This document shows positions 26,512 to 34,526 of a stretch of 64,000 nt of DNA, in pieces; position 1 is the first letter of the stretch, and each line of letters starts with the position of its first letter. This DNA is from Friedmanniella luteola (lineage in GTDB: Bacteria; Actinomycetota; Actinomycetes; Propionibacteriales; Propionibacteriaceae), in contig NZ_LT629749.1 of NCBI RefSeq assembly GCF_900105065.1, positions 3,844,001-3,908,000 of the forward strand. The letters are read 5' to 3'. The notes below the pieces were generated by a model. That model ran no database searches. It was not told the DNA's origin and worked only from the letters and a program-made list of their open reading frames with translations. The translations under genes and the position numbers were made by a program.

Positions 26512-27915
26512 ATGACCTGCTACTTCATCCCCCCGTACCTGCTGGACCACCTGGCCAGCACCGCGGCCGACACGGCGGCGGGGGCGTTCGGCCGCTCCAC
26601 GCTGGCGCTGGACCAGCGGCTGCGCGAGCAGCGCACCCGGCCGACCCCGCTCCCCCGGGCACCGAGGGTGCGCGTGGACGCCAGCACCGAGCGCCGCGTC
26701 GTGCACAGCGCCGGCGGCACCGAGACCCTGCCGGGCACCCCCGTCCGCTCCGACGACGACCCGGCCAGCGGTGACGCCGCGGTGGACGAGGCCTTCGAGT
26801 CCTCCGGTCAGGTCTGGGACCTGTTCGCGGAGGTCTTCGACCGCCGCTCCGTGGACGGCGAGGGCACGACGCTGTCCGTCACCGTCCACTACGGCCAGCG
26901 CTACGACAACGCCTTCTGGGACGGGAGCCAGCTGGTCTTCGGCGACGGGGACGGCGAGGTGTTCGACCGGTTCACCAAGCCGATGGACGTGATGGCCCAC
27001 GAGTTCACCCACGGCGTCACCCAGTTCAGCGCCGGGCTGACCTACCAGGGCCAGTCCGGGGCGCTCAACGAGAGCGTCAGCGACGTCTTCGCGGCCCTGA
27101 CCAAGCAGCGGGTGCTGGGGCAGGACGCCGGGAACGCCGACTGGCTGATCGGCGAGGGGCTGTTCCGGCCGGGCGTCGCCGCCCGGGCGCTGCGGTCCAT
27201 GCTCGAGCCGGGCACCGCCTACGACGACCCGCAGCTGGGCCGCGACCCGCAGGTCGGCTCGATGGCCGACTACGTCGACACCGAGGAGGACAACGGCGGG
27301 GTGCACCTCAACTCCGGCATCCCCAACCGGGCGTTCGCCCTGGCGGCGGTGGCCCTGGGCGGCCCCAGCTGGGAGCAGGCGGGTCGCGTCTGGTACGACA
27401 CGCTGACCGGCGGCGCGATCGGTGCCGACGTGGACTTCACCGGCTTCGCCGAGGCCACCCTGGCGTCGGCGGGCCGGCTCTTCGCCGACGACGCCACCGT
27501 CGAGGCCCGGGTGCGGGCGGCCTGGGTCGAGGTCGGGGTGCTGGCGCCGGCGGCGGACGGCCCCACCGCCCCGCCGGTCGACGCCGTCCCGGCCGAGCCC
27601 GCCCCGCCCGCCCCCGGCGTGCCGGTGGGTGACGCCCGCACGGTCGCGGTCCGGCGCAGCGGCGGCTTCGCCGGCGGCGTCCGGGCCGGCGAGCTGGACC
27701 TCGACGGCGACCCGCAGGGTCCGGAAGTCCGTCAGCTGCTGCTCGCCACCGACCTCTCGCTGCTGGCCGGCAGCGCCCCCGCGCCCGACCGGTTCGTCTA
27801 CACGGTCGCCGTCGGCGACTGGCACCTCACCGTGCCCGAGCAGGACCTGACGCCGGAGCTGGACCAGGTCGTCCGGATCGTGCTGGGCGGGTCCGGCCGG
27901 CTCGACCTGGGCTGA
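26512..27915 (+). CDS. M4 metalloprotease (protealysin-like) fused to an emfourin-like inhibitor domain
   Basis: 467 residues, ATG at 26512 preceded by GGGAGAG. The protein starts with a protealysin-type propeptide containing the PPYLL motif (residues 7-11) and has no signal peptide. The M4 catalytic domain has zinc ligands H163 and H167 with catalytic E164 (MAHEFTHGVTQF) and third ligand E187 (LNESVSD). The active-site histidine region is near GGVHLNSGIPNRAF (about 263-276). After a Pro/Ala-rich linker (about 345-372), residues 375-467 match emfourin, the protealysin inhibitor: VAVRRSGGFAGGVRAGELDL and DRFVYTVAVGDWHLTVPEQ. Known protealysin operons encode emfourin as a separate gene; here both are one chain. 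Confidence 0.82.
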   Translation: MTCYFIPPYLLDHLASTAADTAAGAFGRSTLALDQRLREQRTRPTPLPRAPRVRVDASTERRVVHSAGGTETLPGTPVRSDDDPASGDAAVDEAFESSGQVWDLFAEVFDRRSVDGEGTTLSVTVHYGQRYDNAFWDGSQLVFGDGDGEVFDRFTKPMDVMAHEFTHGVTQFSAGLTYQGQSGALNESVSDVFAALTKQRVLGQDAGNADWLIGEGLFRPGVAARALRSMLEPGTAYDDPQLGRDPQVGSMADYVDTEEDNGGVHLNSGIPNRAFALAAVALGGPSWEQAGRVWYDTLTGGAIGADVDFTGFAEATLASAGRLFADDATVEARVRAAWVEVGVLAPAADGPTAPPVDAVPAEPAPPAPGVPVGDARTVAVRRSGGFAGGVRAGELDLDGDPQGPEVRQLLLATDLSLLAGSAPAPDRFVYTVAVGDWHLTVPEQDLTPELDQVVRIVLGGSGRLDLG

Positions 27916-27933
27916 GCGGTCCCCGCGGGTGGC

Positions 27934-28449
27934 TCAGACCAGCCCCGGGTCCTCCCACGGCAGCGGTGTCCCGGCGCTGACCGGCTGCACCGGCACCACC
28001 ACCACCGGCCGGTGCTGCCGGTGGGCCAGCTGGGCGGCGACGGAGCCCCCGAAGAACTCCTTCAGCCCTGAGCGCACACCGCGGCGGCGGCTGCCGACGA
28101 CGATCATCTCGACGCCGCAGATGTCGGCGAGCCGGGCCAGGGCGTAGGCGCGGTCGCCGGCGAGCTCCCGGAAGGTGACGGGCAGGTCCCCCACCAGGCC
28201 GCGGACGTGGTCGGCGAGCGCCGGGTCGAAGTCGCTGTCGGACAGCTCCGGGAGGTCGGGGTCCAGCGGGCGGGAGACCACGGTGCCGTCCGGACGTTCC
28301 TCGACGACGTAGCGCCCGACGTCGACGTGCGCGCACACCAGCTCGGCCGACAGCGCCCGGCCGAGGCGGACGGCCTGCTCCAGGACGACGTCGGCCTGGC
28401 CGTGGTTGACGCCGACCAGGATGCGGTGCTGACCAGGGGTGACGACCAT
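27934..28449 (-). CDS. Universal stress protein (UspA family)
   Basis: 171 residues, a single Usp domain. It begins HRILVGVNHGQAD (8-20) and ends with an ATP-binding-type loop VVGSRRRGVRSGLKEFFGGSVAAQLAHRQ split near 123-150. The loop is close to the G-2x-G-9x-G-S pattern of nucleotide-binding Usp proteins. The ATG has GAGGAGG just upstream. It lies 18 bp upstream-to-downstream of the alkyltransferase gene and may be transcribed with it. A specific role cannot be assigned. Confidence 0.85.
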   Translation of the reverse strand: MVVTPGQHRILVGVNHGQADVVLEQAVRLGRALSAELVCAHVDVGRYVVEERPDGTVVSRPLDPDLPELSDSDFDPALADHVRGLVGDLPVTFRELAGDRAYALARLADICGVEMIVVGSRRRGVRSGLKEFFGGSVAAQLAHRQHRPVVVVPVQPVSAGTPLPWEDPGLV

Positions 28450-28467
28450 GGGTCCTCCTCGCGCGGG

Positions 28468-29133
28468 CTACCGGTGGTGCTGACGATAGCCCTCGACGCC
28501 GGCACCCGCCTCGAGCGCGAGCAGGCTCGTCTTGACCTCCAGCCCGCCGACGTAGCCGCCGAGCGAGCCGTCGGAGCGGAGCACCCGGTGGCAGGGCACG
28601 ACGACGGGGACCGGGTTGGTCGCGCAGGCGGAGCCGACCGCGCGGACGGCGCGCGGGCTCGCCGTCGCCCGGGCCACCTCGGTGTAGGACTCGGTCCGGC
28701 CGTAGGGCAGGCCGCGCAGGTGGTCCAGCACCGTGCGGCGGTAGCCGCTGCTCAGCTGCAGGTCCACGTCGACGGCGAACTCCCGTCGGGTGCCGGCGAA
28801 GTACTCGTCGAGCTGGCGCCGGACACCGTCCAGCCGCCCCGGGGCCCGGAGCACCCGGGGGCTGACCCGCGCGGCGAGCCGGGCGAGGACCGCGTCGTGG
28901 TCCTCCCGGGCGAAGGCGAGCCGGACCAGCCCCTGCCGGGTGGCCGCCAGCAGCAGCGGCCCGTAGGGCGAGTCGGTCGTGGTGTAGCCGACGTCCAGCA
29001 GGTCGGCGGACGCGGCGGCGACGACCAGCCGGTCGCGGAGCCTCTCCAGCTCGGCGGGGGTGGGGGCGTCGACGCCGGCGGTGCTCGTCGGGTCGGTGGC
29101 CCCCGGGGTGGAGGTGGGGGTGGGGGTGCTCAT
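28468..29133 (-). CDS. ogt: Methylated-DNA-[protein]-cysteine S-methyltransferase
   Basis: 221 residues. It repairs O6-alkylguanine by irreversible transfer to the active-site cysteine C181 in VVVPCHRVLRSDG. The helix-turn-helix with the arginine finger is RAVRAVGSACATNP (161-174), and YGRTESYTEVARA (144-156) precedes it. The N-terminal 27 residues are Thr/Pro-rich and low complexity. The gene starts inside the stop of the ECF sigma gene (ATGA), so expression is coupled. A homolog of Ada's N-terminal phosphotriester domain is absent. Confidence 0.92.
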   Translation of the reverse strand: MSTPTPTSTPGATDPTSTAGVDAPTPAELERLRDRLVVAAASADLLDVGYTTTDSPYGPLLLAATRQGLVRLAFAREDHDAVLARLAARVSPRVLRAPGRLDGVRRQLDEYFAGTRREFAVDVDLQLSSGYRRTVLDHLRGLPYGRTESYTEVARATASPRAVRAVGSACATNPVPVVVPCHRVLRSDGSLGGYVGGLEVKTSLLALEAGAGVEGYRQHHR

Positions 29134-29645
29134 GGTCGCTCCTCGTGCTCGGTGCGGTCGGGGGGTGATGAGCGCCCCGGGGTCGATTGCCGCAGCGCGG
29201 CGACCCCGTCGGCGGCGGCCCGGCGCGCGGCGGCGGCCGTCCCGCCGAGCAGGGCGGCGACCTCGCCGTAGGGCAGGCCGGCGACGTGGTGGTAGGCCAC
29301 GGCCTGCCGCTGCTTGGGCGGCAGCGCCCGCAGCCGGTCCCACAGCTCGTCGTCGGGCGGCTGCCAGACGCCGAGGTCCGACGTCCCGGCCGGGACCTCC
29401 TCCACCGTGACGGGTCGCCGCCGGGCGGCGCGGAGCGCGTCGATCGCCTTGCGCTGCGCGATCCGCACCAGCCAGGCCTCGACGTTGGCCCCGGCCGGCA
29501 GGTCGGGGTAGGCGCGCAGGGCGGCCAGGAAGGTCTCCGACCACGCGTCGTCCGCGTCGTGGGCGGTCAGCACGGCGCGGCACACCCGCAGCACGGTGGC
29601 CCCGTGGCGGGTGACGACGTCGTCGAACGGTGGGGTGCTCATCAC
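29130..29645 (-). CDS. ECF RNA polymerase sigma factor coupled to ogt
   Basis: 171 residues; a GTG at 29645 is followed directly by an ATG at 29642 and either may be used. Region 2 is near 12-75 (VTRHGATVLRVCRAVL, DADDAWSETFLAALRAY) and includes AQRKAIDALRAARR. Region 4 is near 105-160 (LPPKQRQAVAYHHVAGLPYGEV, AALLGGTAAAARRAAADGVAAL). No anti-sigma gene lies next to it. Its 4-bp overlap with ogt suggests a role in an alkylation or DNA-damage response, an inference from context only. It could also be a non-canonical sigma-like regulator. Confidence 0.8.
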   Translation of the reverse strand: MMSTPPFDDVVTRHGATVLRVCRAVLTAHDADDAWSETFLAALRAYPDLPAGANVEAWLVRIAQRKAIDALRAARRRPVTVEEVPAGTSDLGVWQPPDDELWDRLRALPPKQRQAVAYHHVAGLPYGEVAALLGGTAAAARRAAADGVAALRQSTPGRSSPPDRTEHEERP

Positions 29646-29690
29646 CGGGTAGACGCCGGCCGACGCCCGGATGTGAGGTCGGCGGCCGAC

Positions 29691-30239
29691 TCAGTGCCTG
29701 CTGGTCGCGTCCCGCACCTCCCCGACGAGCTCCACCAGCGCGTTGGCGGTGCCGTTGAACAGCAGGATCAGCGGCCGGAAGACGGCGGTGGACATGGTCT
29801 GGAACGGCAGCACCAGCCGGGCGGTCCGCAGCGGCAGGGCCAGGGCGACGTCCTTGGGCACCAGCTCGCCGACCACCAGGGAGAACAGGGTGGCCAGCAC
29901 CAGGCCGGTCACGGTCCCGATCACGGGCACGGCCCCCGCGGGCACCCCGAGCGCCGTCAGCGGGTCCTTGAGCAGCCGGCTCACGGCCGGCTCGAAGGTG
30001 AGGCCGGTCAGCAGCGTGGTCACCGTGATGCCCAGCCGGGCGCCCGACCGGTGCGGGGAGGTGATCCGCAGGGCGTTGGTGGTGGTGGTGGTGGTGGTCA
30101 GCCCGGGCTCGCCGTCGCGCTCAGGGGCCTCCAGCTCGCTGCGGTCGAGGTTCACCAGGGCGAACTCCGAGGCGACGAAGAGCCCCCTGCCGAGGGTCAG
30201 GACCAGGCCGACGACGACCAGGAGCCAGTCGAGCAGCAT
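29691..30239 (-). CDS. CNNM/DUF21-only membrane protein (CBS domains missing)
   Basis: 182 residues. It resembles the N-terminal CNNM (DUF21) domain of hemolysin-C/CorC-type Mg exporters: LFVASEFALVNLDRSELE (20-37), GARLGITVTTLLTGLTFEPAV near 66-86, and GELVPKDVALA near 126-136. The usual two CBS domains and CorC_HlyC module are absent; the frame stops soon after ANALVELVGE. Residues 48-54 are seven consecutive threonines encoded by an ACC repeat near 30078-30100. It could be a natural short paralog or a truncated gene; no CBS-like remnant is visible downstream on this strand. Confidence 0.7.
   Translation of the reverse strand: MLLDWLLVVVGLVLTLGRGLFVASEFALVNLDRSELEAPERDGEPGLTTTTTTTNALRITSPHRSGARLGITVTTLLTGLTFEPAVSRLLKDPLTALGVPAGAVPVIGTVTGLVLATLFSLVVGELVPKDVALALPLRTARLVLPFQTMSTAVFRPLILLFNGTANALVELVGEVRDATSRH
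30078..30100. repeat. Trinucleotide (ACC/GGT) tract inside the CNNM gene
   Basis: Seven tandem ACC codons on the minus strand. Such a tract can gain or lose whole codons by slippage while keeping the frame. Confidence 0.6.
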
Positions 30240-30264
30240 GGGCGACCTCTCCAGGGGTGAGGGG

Positions 30265-31068
30265 TCAGCCTAGCGAGGCGTCGTCCAGCCCGGCGTACGC
30301 GGCGCTCGGCACCTGGGTGGCCAGCTTGCCGCCGCTGACGTCGACGAGGGTGCCGGTGATGTAGCCCGCCAGGTCGCTGGCCAGGAAGCACAGCAGGTTC
30401 GCCACGTCCTGCGCCTCGCCCCAGCGGCGCAGGCTCAGGGTGTCCAGCTTCGCCGACTGCTGCGCCGGCGGCAGGTCGGCGAAGCCGTTCATCGCCGTCG
30501 GGATCATCCCGGGGGCGTAGGAGTTCGCGGTGATCCCCCACGGGCCGAGCTCGCCGGCGATGGTGCGGGTGAACTGGACGACGGCGGCCTTCGAGGCGGC
30601 GTAGGCCGAGGAGCCGACGCTGGGCACGATGGCCGCGAACGAGGCCGCGTTGAGGATGCGGCCGGAACGCTGCCGCTTCATCACCGGCGCCACCGCGCGG
30701 CAGGTGGTGAAGGTGCCGCGGACGTTGACCTCGAAGCAACGGTCCCAGGCGGCGGCGTCGAGGTCCTCGAGCCGGCCCTCGACGTTGATGCCGGCGTTGT
30801 TCACCAGCACGTCGAGCCGGCCGAAGCGGGCGACGGCGTCGTCGACGACCCGCTGCACCGCCGCACCGTCGCGGACGTCGGCGGTCGCGGGCACCACCGT
30901 CGCCCCCTCGGCGACCAGGGACGCGGCCACCTCCTCGACCTCGGCGAGCCCGAGGTCCAGCGCCACCACCCGGGCCCCGTCGCGGGCGAAGGTCTCGGCG
31001 ATGGCGCGGCCGATCCCCCGGCCCGCCCCGGTGACGAGCACGACGCGGTCCTGCAGGTCGATGAGCAC
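30265..31068 (-). CDS. Short-chain dehydrogenase/reductase
   Basis: 267 residues, classical SDR. The cofactor loop is TGAGRGIG (13-20), the structural motif NNAG near 90-93, with catalytic S143, Y156 and K160 (YAASK). AGGAGG lies about 4 nt before the GTG start. The acidic residue after strand 2 (VVALDLG) suggests NAD preference. Substrate unknown. It diverges from a second SDR gene. Confidence 0.85.
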   Translation of the reverse strand: MLIDLQDRVVLVTGAGRGIGRAIAETFARDGARVVALDLGLAEVEEVAASLVAEGATVVPATADVRDGAAVQRVVDDAVARFGRLDVLVNNAGINVEGRLEDLDAAAWDRCFEVNVRGTFTTCRAVAPVMKRQRSGRILNAASFAAIVPSVGSSAYAASKAAVVQFTRTIAGELGPWGITANSYAPGMIPTAMNGFADLPPAQQSAKLDTLSLRRWGEAQDVANLLCFLASDLAGYITGTLVDVSGGKLATQVPSAAYAGLDDASLG

Positions 31069-31190
31069 GAGGCCTCCTGGGGCGGGGCCGGCCGGGGCCG
31101 GGGGCGGTGTCGACGGAGCGGTGCGAGAAGGTGGGCCAAACCCTAGTCCCGCGCCGGAGGGTCGGCGTCGGCAGCGTCGAGGAGACTCCT

Positions 31191-31961
31191 GTGAGCACAG
31201 ACCCCACCCCGTCCGGCGGCCGCGACGCCACCGTGCGCACCGTCTGGGTGACCGGCGCGGGGAGCGGCGTCGGCCGCGCCGTCGCCGTGTCGGCCGCCCG
31301 GGCCGGGGCCCGGGTGGTGCTGACCGGACGCCGGCCGGACGCCCTGGCCGGGACGGCGTCTCTGGTCCGGGACGCCGGCGGCGAGGTCCTGGAGCTGCCG
31401 GCCGACACCGGGCGGGACGACCAGCTGCAGGAGGCCTGGGCCACCCTGCAGCAGACCTGGGGCGACCCCACCGACCTGGTGCTGTCGGCCGGCCTCAACC
31501 ACCCGCGGCGCTACTGGCGGGACCAGACGATGGCGGACTTCCGCGCCATCGTCGACACCAACCTGACCGCCGCCGCCCTGGTCGTCGACCTCGCCCTGCC
31601 GGCCCTGCGGGCGGCCGGGGGCGGTGTCGTCGTCTTCGTGTCCTCCGTCTCGGGCTGGCAGTTCTCCCCCGACGCCGGCGTGGCCTACAGCGCCAGCAAG
31701 ACCGCCGTCGGGTCGCTGGCCGCCCACCTCAACGCCCAGGAGAACCGCCACGGGGTCCGGGCCTGCGCGGTCTGCCCGGGCGACATCGACAGCGACTTCC
31801 TGAGCCTGCGGCCGGTGGTGCCGGGCGCGGGCGACCGGGTGGCGATGCTCAGCCCGGACGACGTCGCCCGCACCGTCCAGTTCGTGCTGGACAGCCCGCC
31901 GCACGTCTGCGTCAACGAGCTCGTGGTCACCCCGACCAAGCGCGACCCGGCGCCGAGGTGA
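31191..31961 (+). CDS. Short-chain dehydrogenase/reductase, NADP-type
   Basis: 256 residues from a GTG at 31191, with GGAG 6 nt upstream. Cofactor loop TGAGSGVG (21-28); TGRR after strand 2 (about 45-48) suggests NADP preference. Serine-rich VSSVSG (150-155) precedes the catalytic Y166 and K170 (YSASK). The NNAG motif is replaced by SAGLNH near 99-104. Substrate unknown. The phospholipase-D-like gene follows after 7 bp and is probably cotranscribed. Confidence 0.82.
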   Translation: MSTDPTPSGGRDATVRTVWVTGAGSGVGRAVAVSAARAGARVVLTGRRPDALAGTASLVRDAGGEVLELPADTGRDDQLQEAWATLQQTWGDPTDLVLSAGLNHPRRYWRDQTMADFRAIVDTNLTAAALVVDLALPALRAAGGGVVVFVSSVSGWQFSPDAGVAYSASKTAVGSLAAHLNAQENRHGVRACAVCPGDIDSDFLSLRPVVPGAGDRVAMLSPDDVARTVQFVLDSPPHVCVNELVVTPTKRDPAPR

Positions 31962-31968
31962 CGGCGTA

Positions 31969-33573
31969 GTGGGGCTCGAACCCGCGGACTGGCTGCTCAG
32001 CGCGGAGGAGCGCGGCAACCCGCGCACCACCCTGGACGACGGGCACCCGGGCGGCACCGCCTGGTCGACCGGCAACCTCGTCCGGCCGCTGGTGCACGGC
32101 GCCCCCTACTTCGCCGAGCTGGCCGCGAAGATCGCCGCCACCGGGCCGGGCGACCTCATCTACTTCACCGACTGGCGCGGCGACCCCGACGAGCGGCTGA
32201 CCGGGGAGGACGGCAGCGAGGTCGAGACGCTGCTGTCGGCGGCGGACCGGCGCGGCGTCGACGTCCGGGGGCTGGTCTGGCGCTCGCACTGGGACGCGCT
32301 CTCGTTCTCCGGCCGGGAGAACCGCAGCCTCGGCGAGCGGCTGCAGGCCAACGGCGCTGAGGTGCTGCTGGACATGCGGGTGCGCACCGGCGGGTCCCAC
32401 CACCAGAAGCTGGTGGTCATCCGGCACGCCGACCGGCCCGCCGACGACGTCGCCTACGTCGGCGGCATCGACCTGTGCCACTCCCGCCGCGACACCGCCG
32501 ACCACGGCGGCGACCCCCAGCCGCAGCCGATGGCCGCGGTCTACGGGCCCACCCCGGCCTGGCACGACGCCCAGGCGGCGATCAGCGGTCCCGGGGTCCA
32601 CGACGTCGAGACGGTGTTCCGGGAGCGCTGGGAGGACCCCACCCCGCTCACCCGGCAGCCGCTCCGCCGGCTGCGGGACCGGCTGGCCGGCGACGACGTG
32701 AGCCCGGACCCGCTGCCCCCGCAGGCGCCGCCGCCCCCTGCGGTGCCCGGCGGCAGCCACGCGCTGCAGCTGCTGCGCACCTACCCGAACCTGCGGCACG
32801 GGCGCGACCACCCCTTCGCCCGCGGCGGCGAGCGCAGCGTGGCCCGGGGCTACGGCAAGGCGCTGGCCCGCACCGACGAGCTGGTCTACGTCGAGGACCA
32901 GTACCTGTGGTCCCGGGAGGTGGCCCAGGCCTTCGCCGACGCCCTCCGCCGGAGCCCCCGGCTGCGCGTCATCGCGGTGCTGCCGCAGCGACCCGACCAG
33001 TCCTCGCCGCTGTCCCGGGTCCCCCAGGACCTGGGACGGGAGACCGCCGTGCGGCTGATGACCGAGGCCGGCGGGGACCGCGTCTCGCTGTACGGTCTGG
33101 AGAACCACGCGGGGACGCCGGTCTACGTGCACGCCAAGGTCTGCGTGATGGACGACTGCTGGGCGACCATCGGCTCGGACAACTTCAACCGCCGCTCCTG
33201 GACCCACGACTCGGAGCTGTCCGCCGTCGTCGTCGACACCGAGGGCGGCGACCACTCGGCCTACGCCCGCCGGCTCCGCCTCACCCTGGCCGCCGAGCAC
33301 CTGGACCGGGACGTCACGGCGGACAGCCTCGACGCCGTGATGGCGGACTGCCGCGGCGCCGACGGGATGGCAGACGCCTTCGCCGCCGCCGCCGCCCGGC
33401 TGCAGGCCTGGCACGACGGCGGGGAGCACGGCACCCGCCCGCCCGGTCGGCTGGTCCCGCTGGCCCGGCCCCGGATCAGCCGGCTCGCCCGGACCTGGGC
33501 CTGGCCGCTGTACCGCACGGTGCTCGACCCGGACGGACGACCCCGCGCGCTGCGCCGGAGCGGCCAGTTCTGA
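31969..33573 (+). CDS. Phospholipase-D-like protein
   Basis: 534 residues from a GTG at 31969. Two PLD half-domains: the first has SHHQKLVVIRHADRP near 143-157 with H and K in place, but arginine where the HKD aspartate is expected. The second, VHAKVCVMDDCWATIGSDNFN near 386-406 (split), is a complete HKD motif followed by the usual GSDNFNRRSW. The spacing fits bacterial phosphatidyltransferase/phospholipase D. There is no signal peptide, so it likely acts in the cytoplasm or at the inner membrane face. Substrate (phospholipid or other phosphodiester) is unknown. Confidence 0.8.
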   Translation: MGLEPADWLLSAEERGNPRTTLDDGHPGGTAWSTGNLVRPLVHGAPYFAELAAKIAATGPGDLIYFTDWRGDPDERLTGEDGSEVETLLSAADRRGVDVRGLVWRSHWDALSFSGRENRSLGERLQANGAEVLLDMRVRTGGSHHQKLVVIRHADRPADDVAYVGGIDLCHSRRDTADHGGDPQPQPMAAVYGPTPAWHDAQAAISGPGVHDVETVFRERWEDPTPLTRQPLRRLRDRLAGDDVSPDPLPPQAPPPPAVPGGSHALQLLRTYPNLRHGRDHPFARGGERSVARGYGKALARTDELVYVEDQYLWSREVAQAFADALRRSPRLRVIAVLPQRPDQSSPLSRVPQDLGRETAVRLMTEAGGDRVSLYGLENHAGTPVYVHAKVCVMDDCWATIGSDNFNRRSWTHDSELSAVVVDTEGGDHSAYARRLRLTLAAEHLDRDVTADSLDAVMADCRGADGMADAFAAAAARLQAWHDGGEHGTRPPGRLVPLARPRISRLARTWAWPLYRTVLDPDGRPRALRRSGQF

Positions 33574-33616
33574 CCCGTGACCGGTGCCGGGGCCGACGCC
33601 GCTGAACGCCGCCCTG

Positions 33617-33639
33617 CATAAGCGTTGACTTATACAACT
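33617..33639 (+). promoter_or_regulatory. Probable operator of the ArsR-type regulator
   Basis: ATAAG, 6 bp, CTTAT (33617-33632) overlaps GTTG, 7 bp, CAAC (33623-33637) just upstream of the ArsR-type gene. AT-rich palindromes of this kind are typical autoregulatory sites of the family. TTGACT within it may double as a -35 element. Confidence 0.45.
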
Positions 33640-33654
33640 CCTCCTGCTGCACTG

Positions 33655-33993
33655 GTGGACGTGCACGCACTCGACGTCCTCGGCGACCCCGTCCGTCGAC
33701 GCCTGGTCGAGCTGCTGCGGGACGGCGAGCAGCCGGCCGGGGTCCTGGGCCACCAGGTGACCGCCGAGTTCGGCATCTCCCAGCCGGCCGTCTCGCAGCA
33801 CCTGCGCGTGCTGCGGGACACGGGATTCGCCCGCGTCCGGGCGGTCGGCAACCGCCGGCTCTACGCCCTGGAGCCGGCGCCGCTGCAGCAGGTCGACGCG
33901 TGGCTCGAGCCGTACCGGGCGCACTGGGCACACCGCCTCGACGCCCTCGACACCGAGATCCGGCGCGGACGCCGGGACAGGAGCACGCCATGA
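33655..33993 (+). CDS. ArsR-family winged-helix repressor
   Basis: 112 residues from a GTG at 33655 (another GTG at 33661 is possible; an upstream TTG at 33625 lies inside the palindromic operator and is rejected). The winged helix spans about 5-75: DVLGDPVRRRLVELL, then TAEFGISQPAVSQHLRVLRDTG and VRAVGNRRLYAL. There is no metal-binding cysteine box, so it is not a metalloregulator. Its stop overlaps the SRPBCC gene by 4 bp, the standard arrangement of SRPBCC/ArsR two-gene units. Confidence 0.82.
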   Translation: MDVHALDVLGDPVRRRLVELLRDGEQPAGVLGHQVTAEFGISQPAVSQHLRVLRDTGFARVRAVGNRRLYALEPAPLQQVDAWLEPYRAHWAHRLDALDTEIRRGRRDRSTP

Positions 33994-34514
33994 ACGAGAC
34001 CACCACCACGCCCCTCGACCACCCCTTGGGCCGCCTGGGTGCGGTCGTCCGCGAGGACGGCGAGGTCCTGCTGCGCTTCGAGCGGCACTACGACGTCCCG
34101 GCCGCCGACGTCTGGTCGGCCCTCACCGACCCGGAGCGGACGGCGCGCTGGATCGGCCGCTGGAGCGGCGACCCGACCGAGGGCCACGTGCTGCTGACCA
34201 TGACCGACGAGGAGGGCGCCGCGGCCGAGCCCGTCACCATCGACCGCTGCGAACCGCCCTCGCGGCTGGAGGTCACGGCGGGCACGCCGGACGGGCCCTG
34301 GCCGCTCACGGTGCTGCTGAGCGAGGAGGGCGGCCGCACCCGGCTGCTCTTCACCCACCGGCTCGCCGAGCCCTACGACGCCGGCGACATCGGGCCGGGC
34401 TGGCACTACTACCTCGACCGCCTCGACGCCGTGGTCGCGGGCGGTCCGGTGCCGTCGGACTTCACCGCCTACCACCCCCGGCTGGCCGGGAGCTACCCCG
34501 TCCCGGAGCCCTGA
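33990..34514 (+). CDS. SRPBCC (AHSA1-like) domain protein
   Basis: 174 residues. The START-like fold is shown by RFERHYDVPAADVWSALTDPERTARWIG split near 28-52 and HRLAEPYDAGDIGPGWHYYLDRL near 124-146. These proteins bind small hydrophobic ligands, and the AHSA1 subgroup pairs with ArsR regulators. The ligand is unknown. It is translationally coupled to the upstream repressor. Confidence 0.85.
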   Translation: MNETTTTPLDHPLGRLGAVVREDGEVLLRFERHYDVPAADVWSALTDPERTARWIGRWSGDPTEGHVLLTMTDEEGAAAEPVTIDRCEPPSRLEVTAGTPDGPWPLTVLLSEEGGRTRLLFTHRLAEPYDAGDIGPGWHYYLDRLDAVVAGGPVPSDFTAYHPRLAGSYPVPEP

Positions 34515-34526
34515 CCGGCCGGACGC

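Noticed and set aside
31965-31990. T-arm-like sequence (GGGCTCGAACCC) suggesting a tRNA
   Set aside because: Only the T-arm pattern is present; no anticodon, D or acceptor arms can be built around it, and it is the coding start of the phospholipase-D-like gene.
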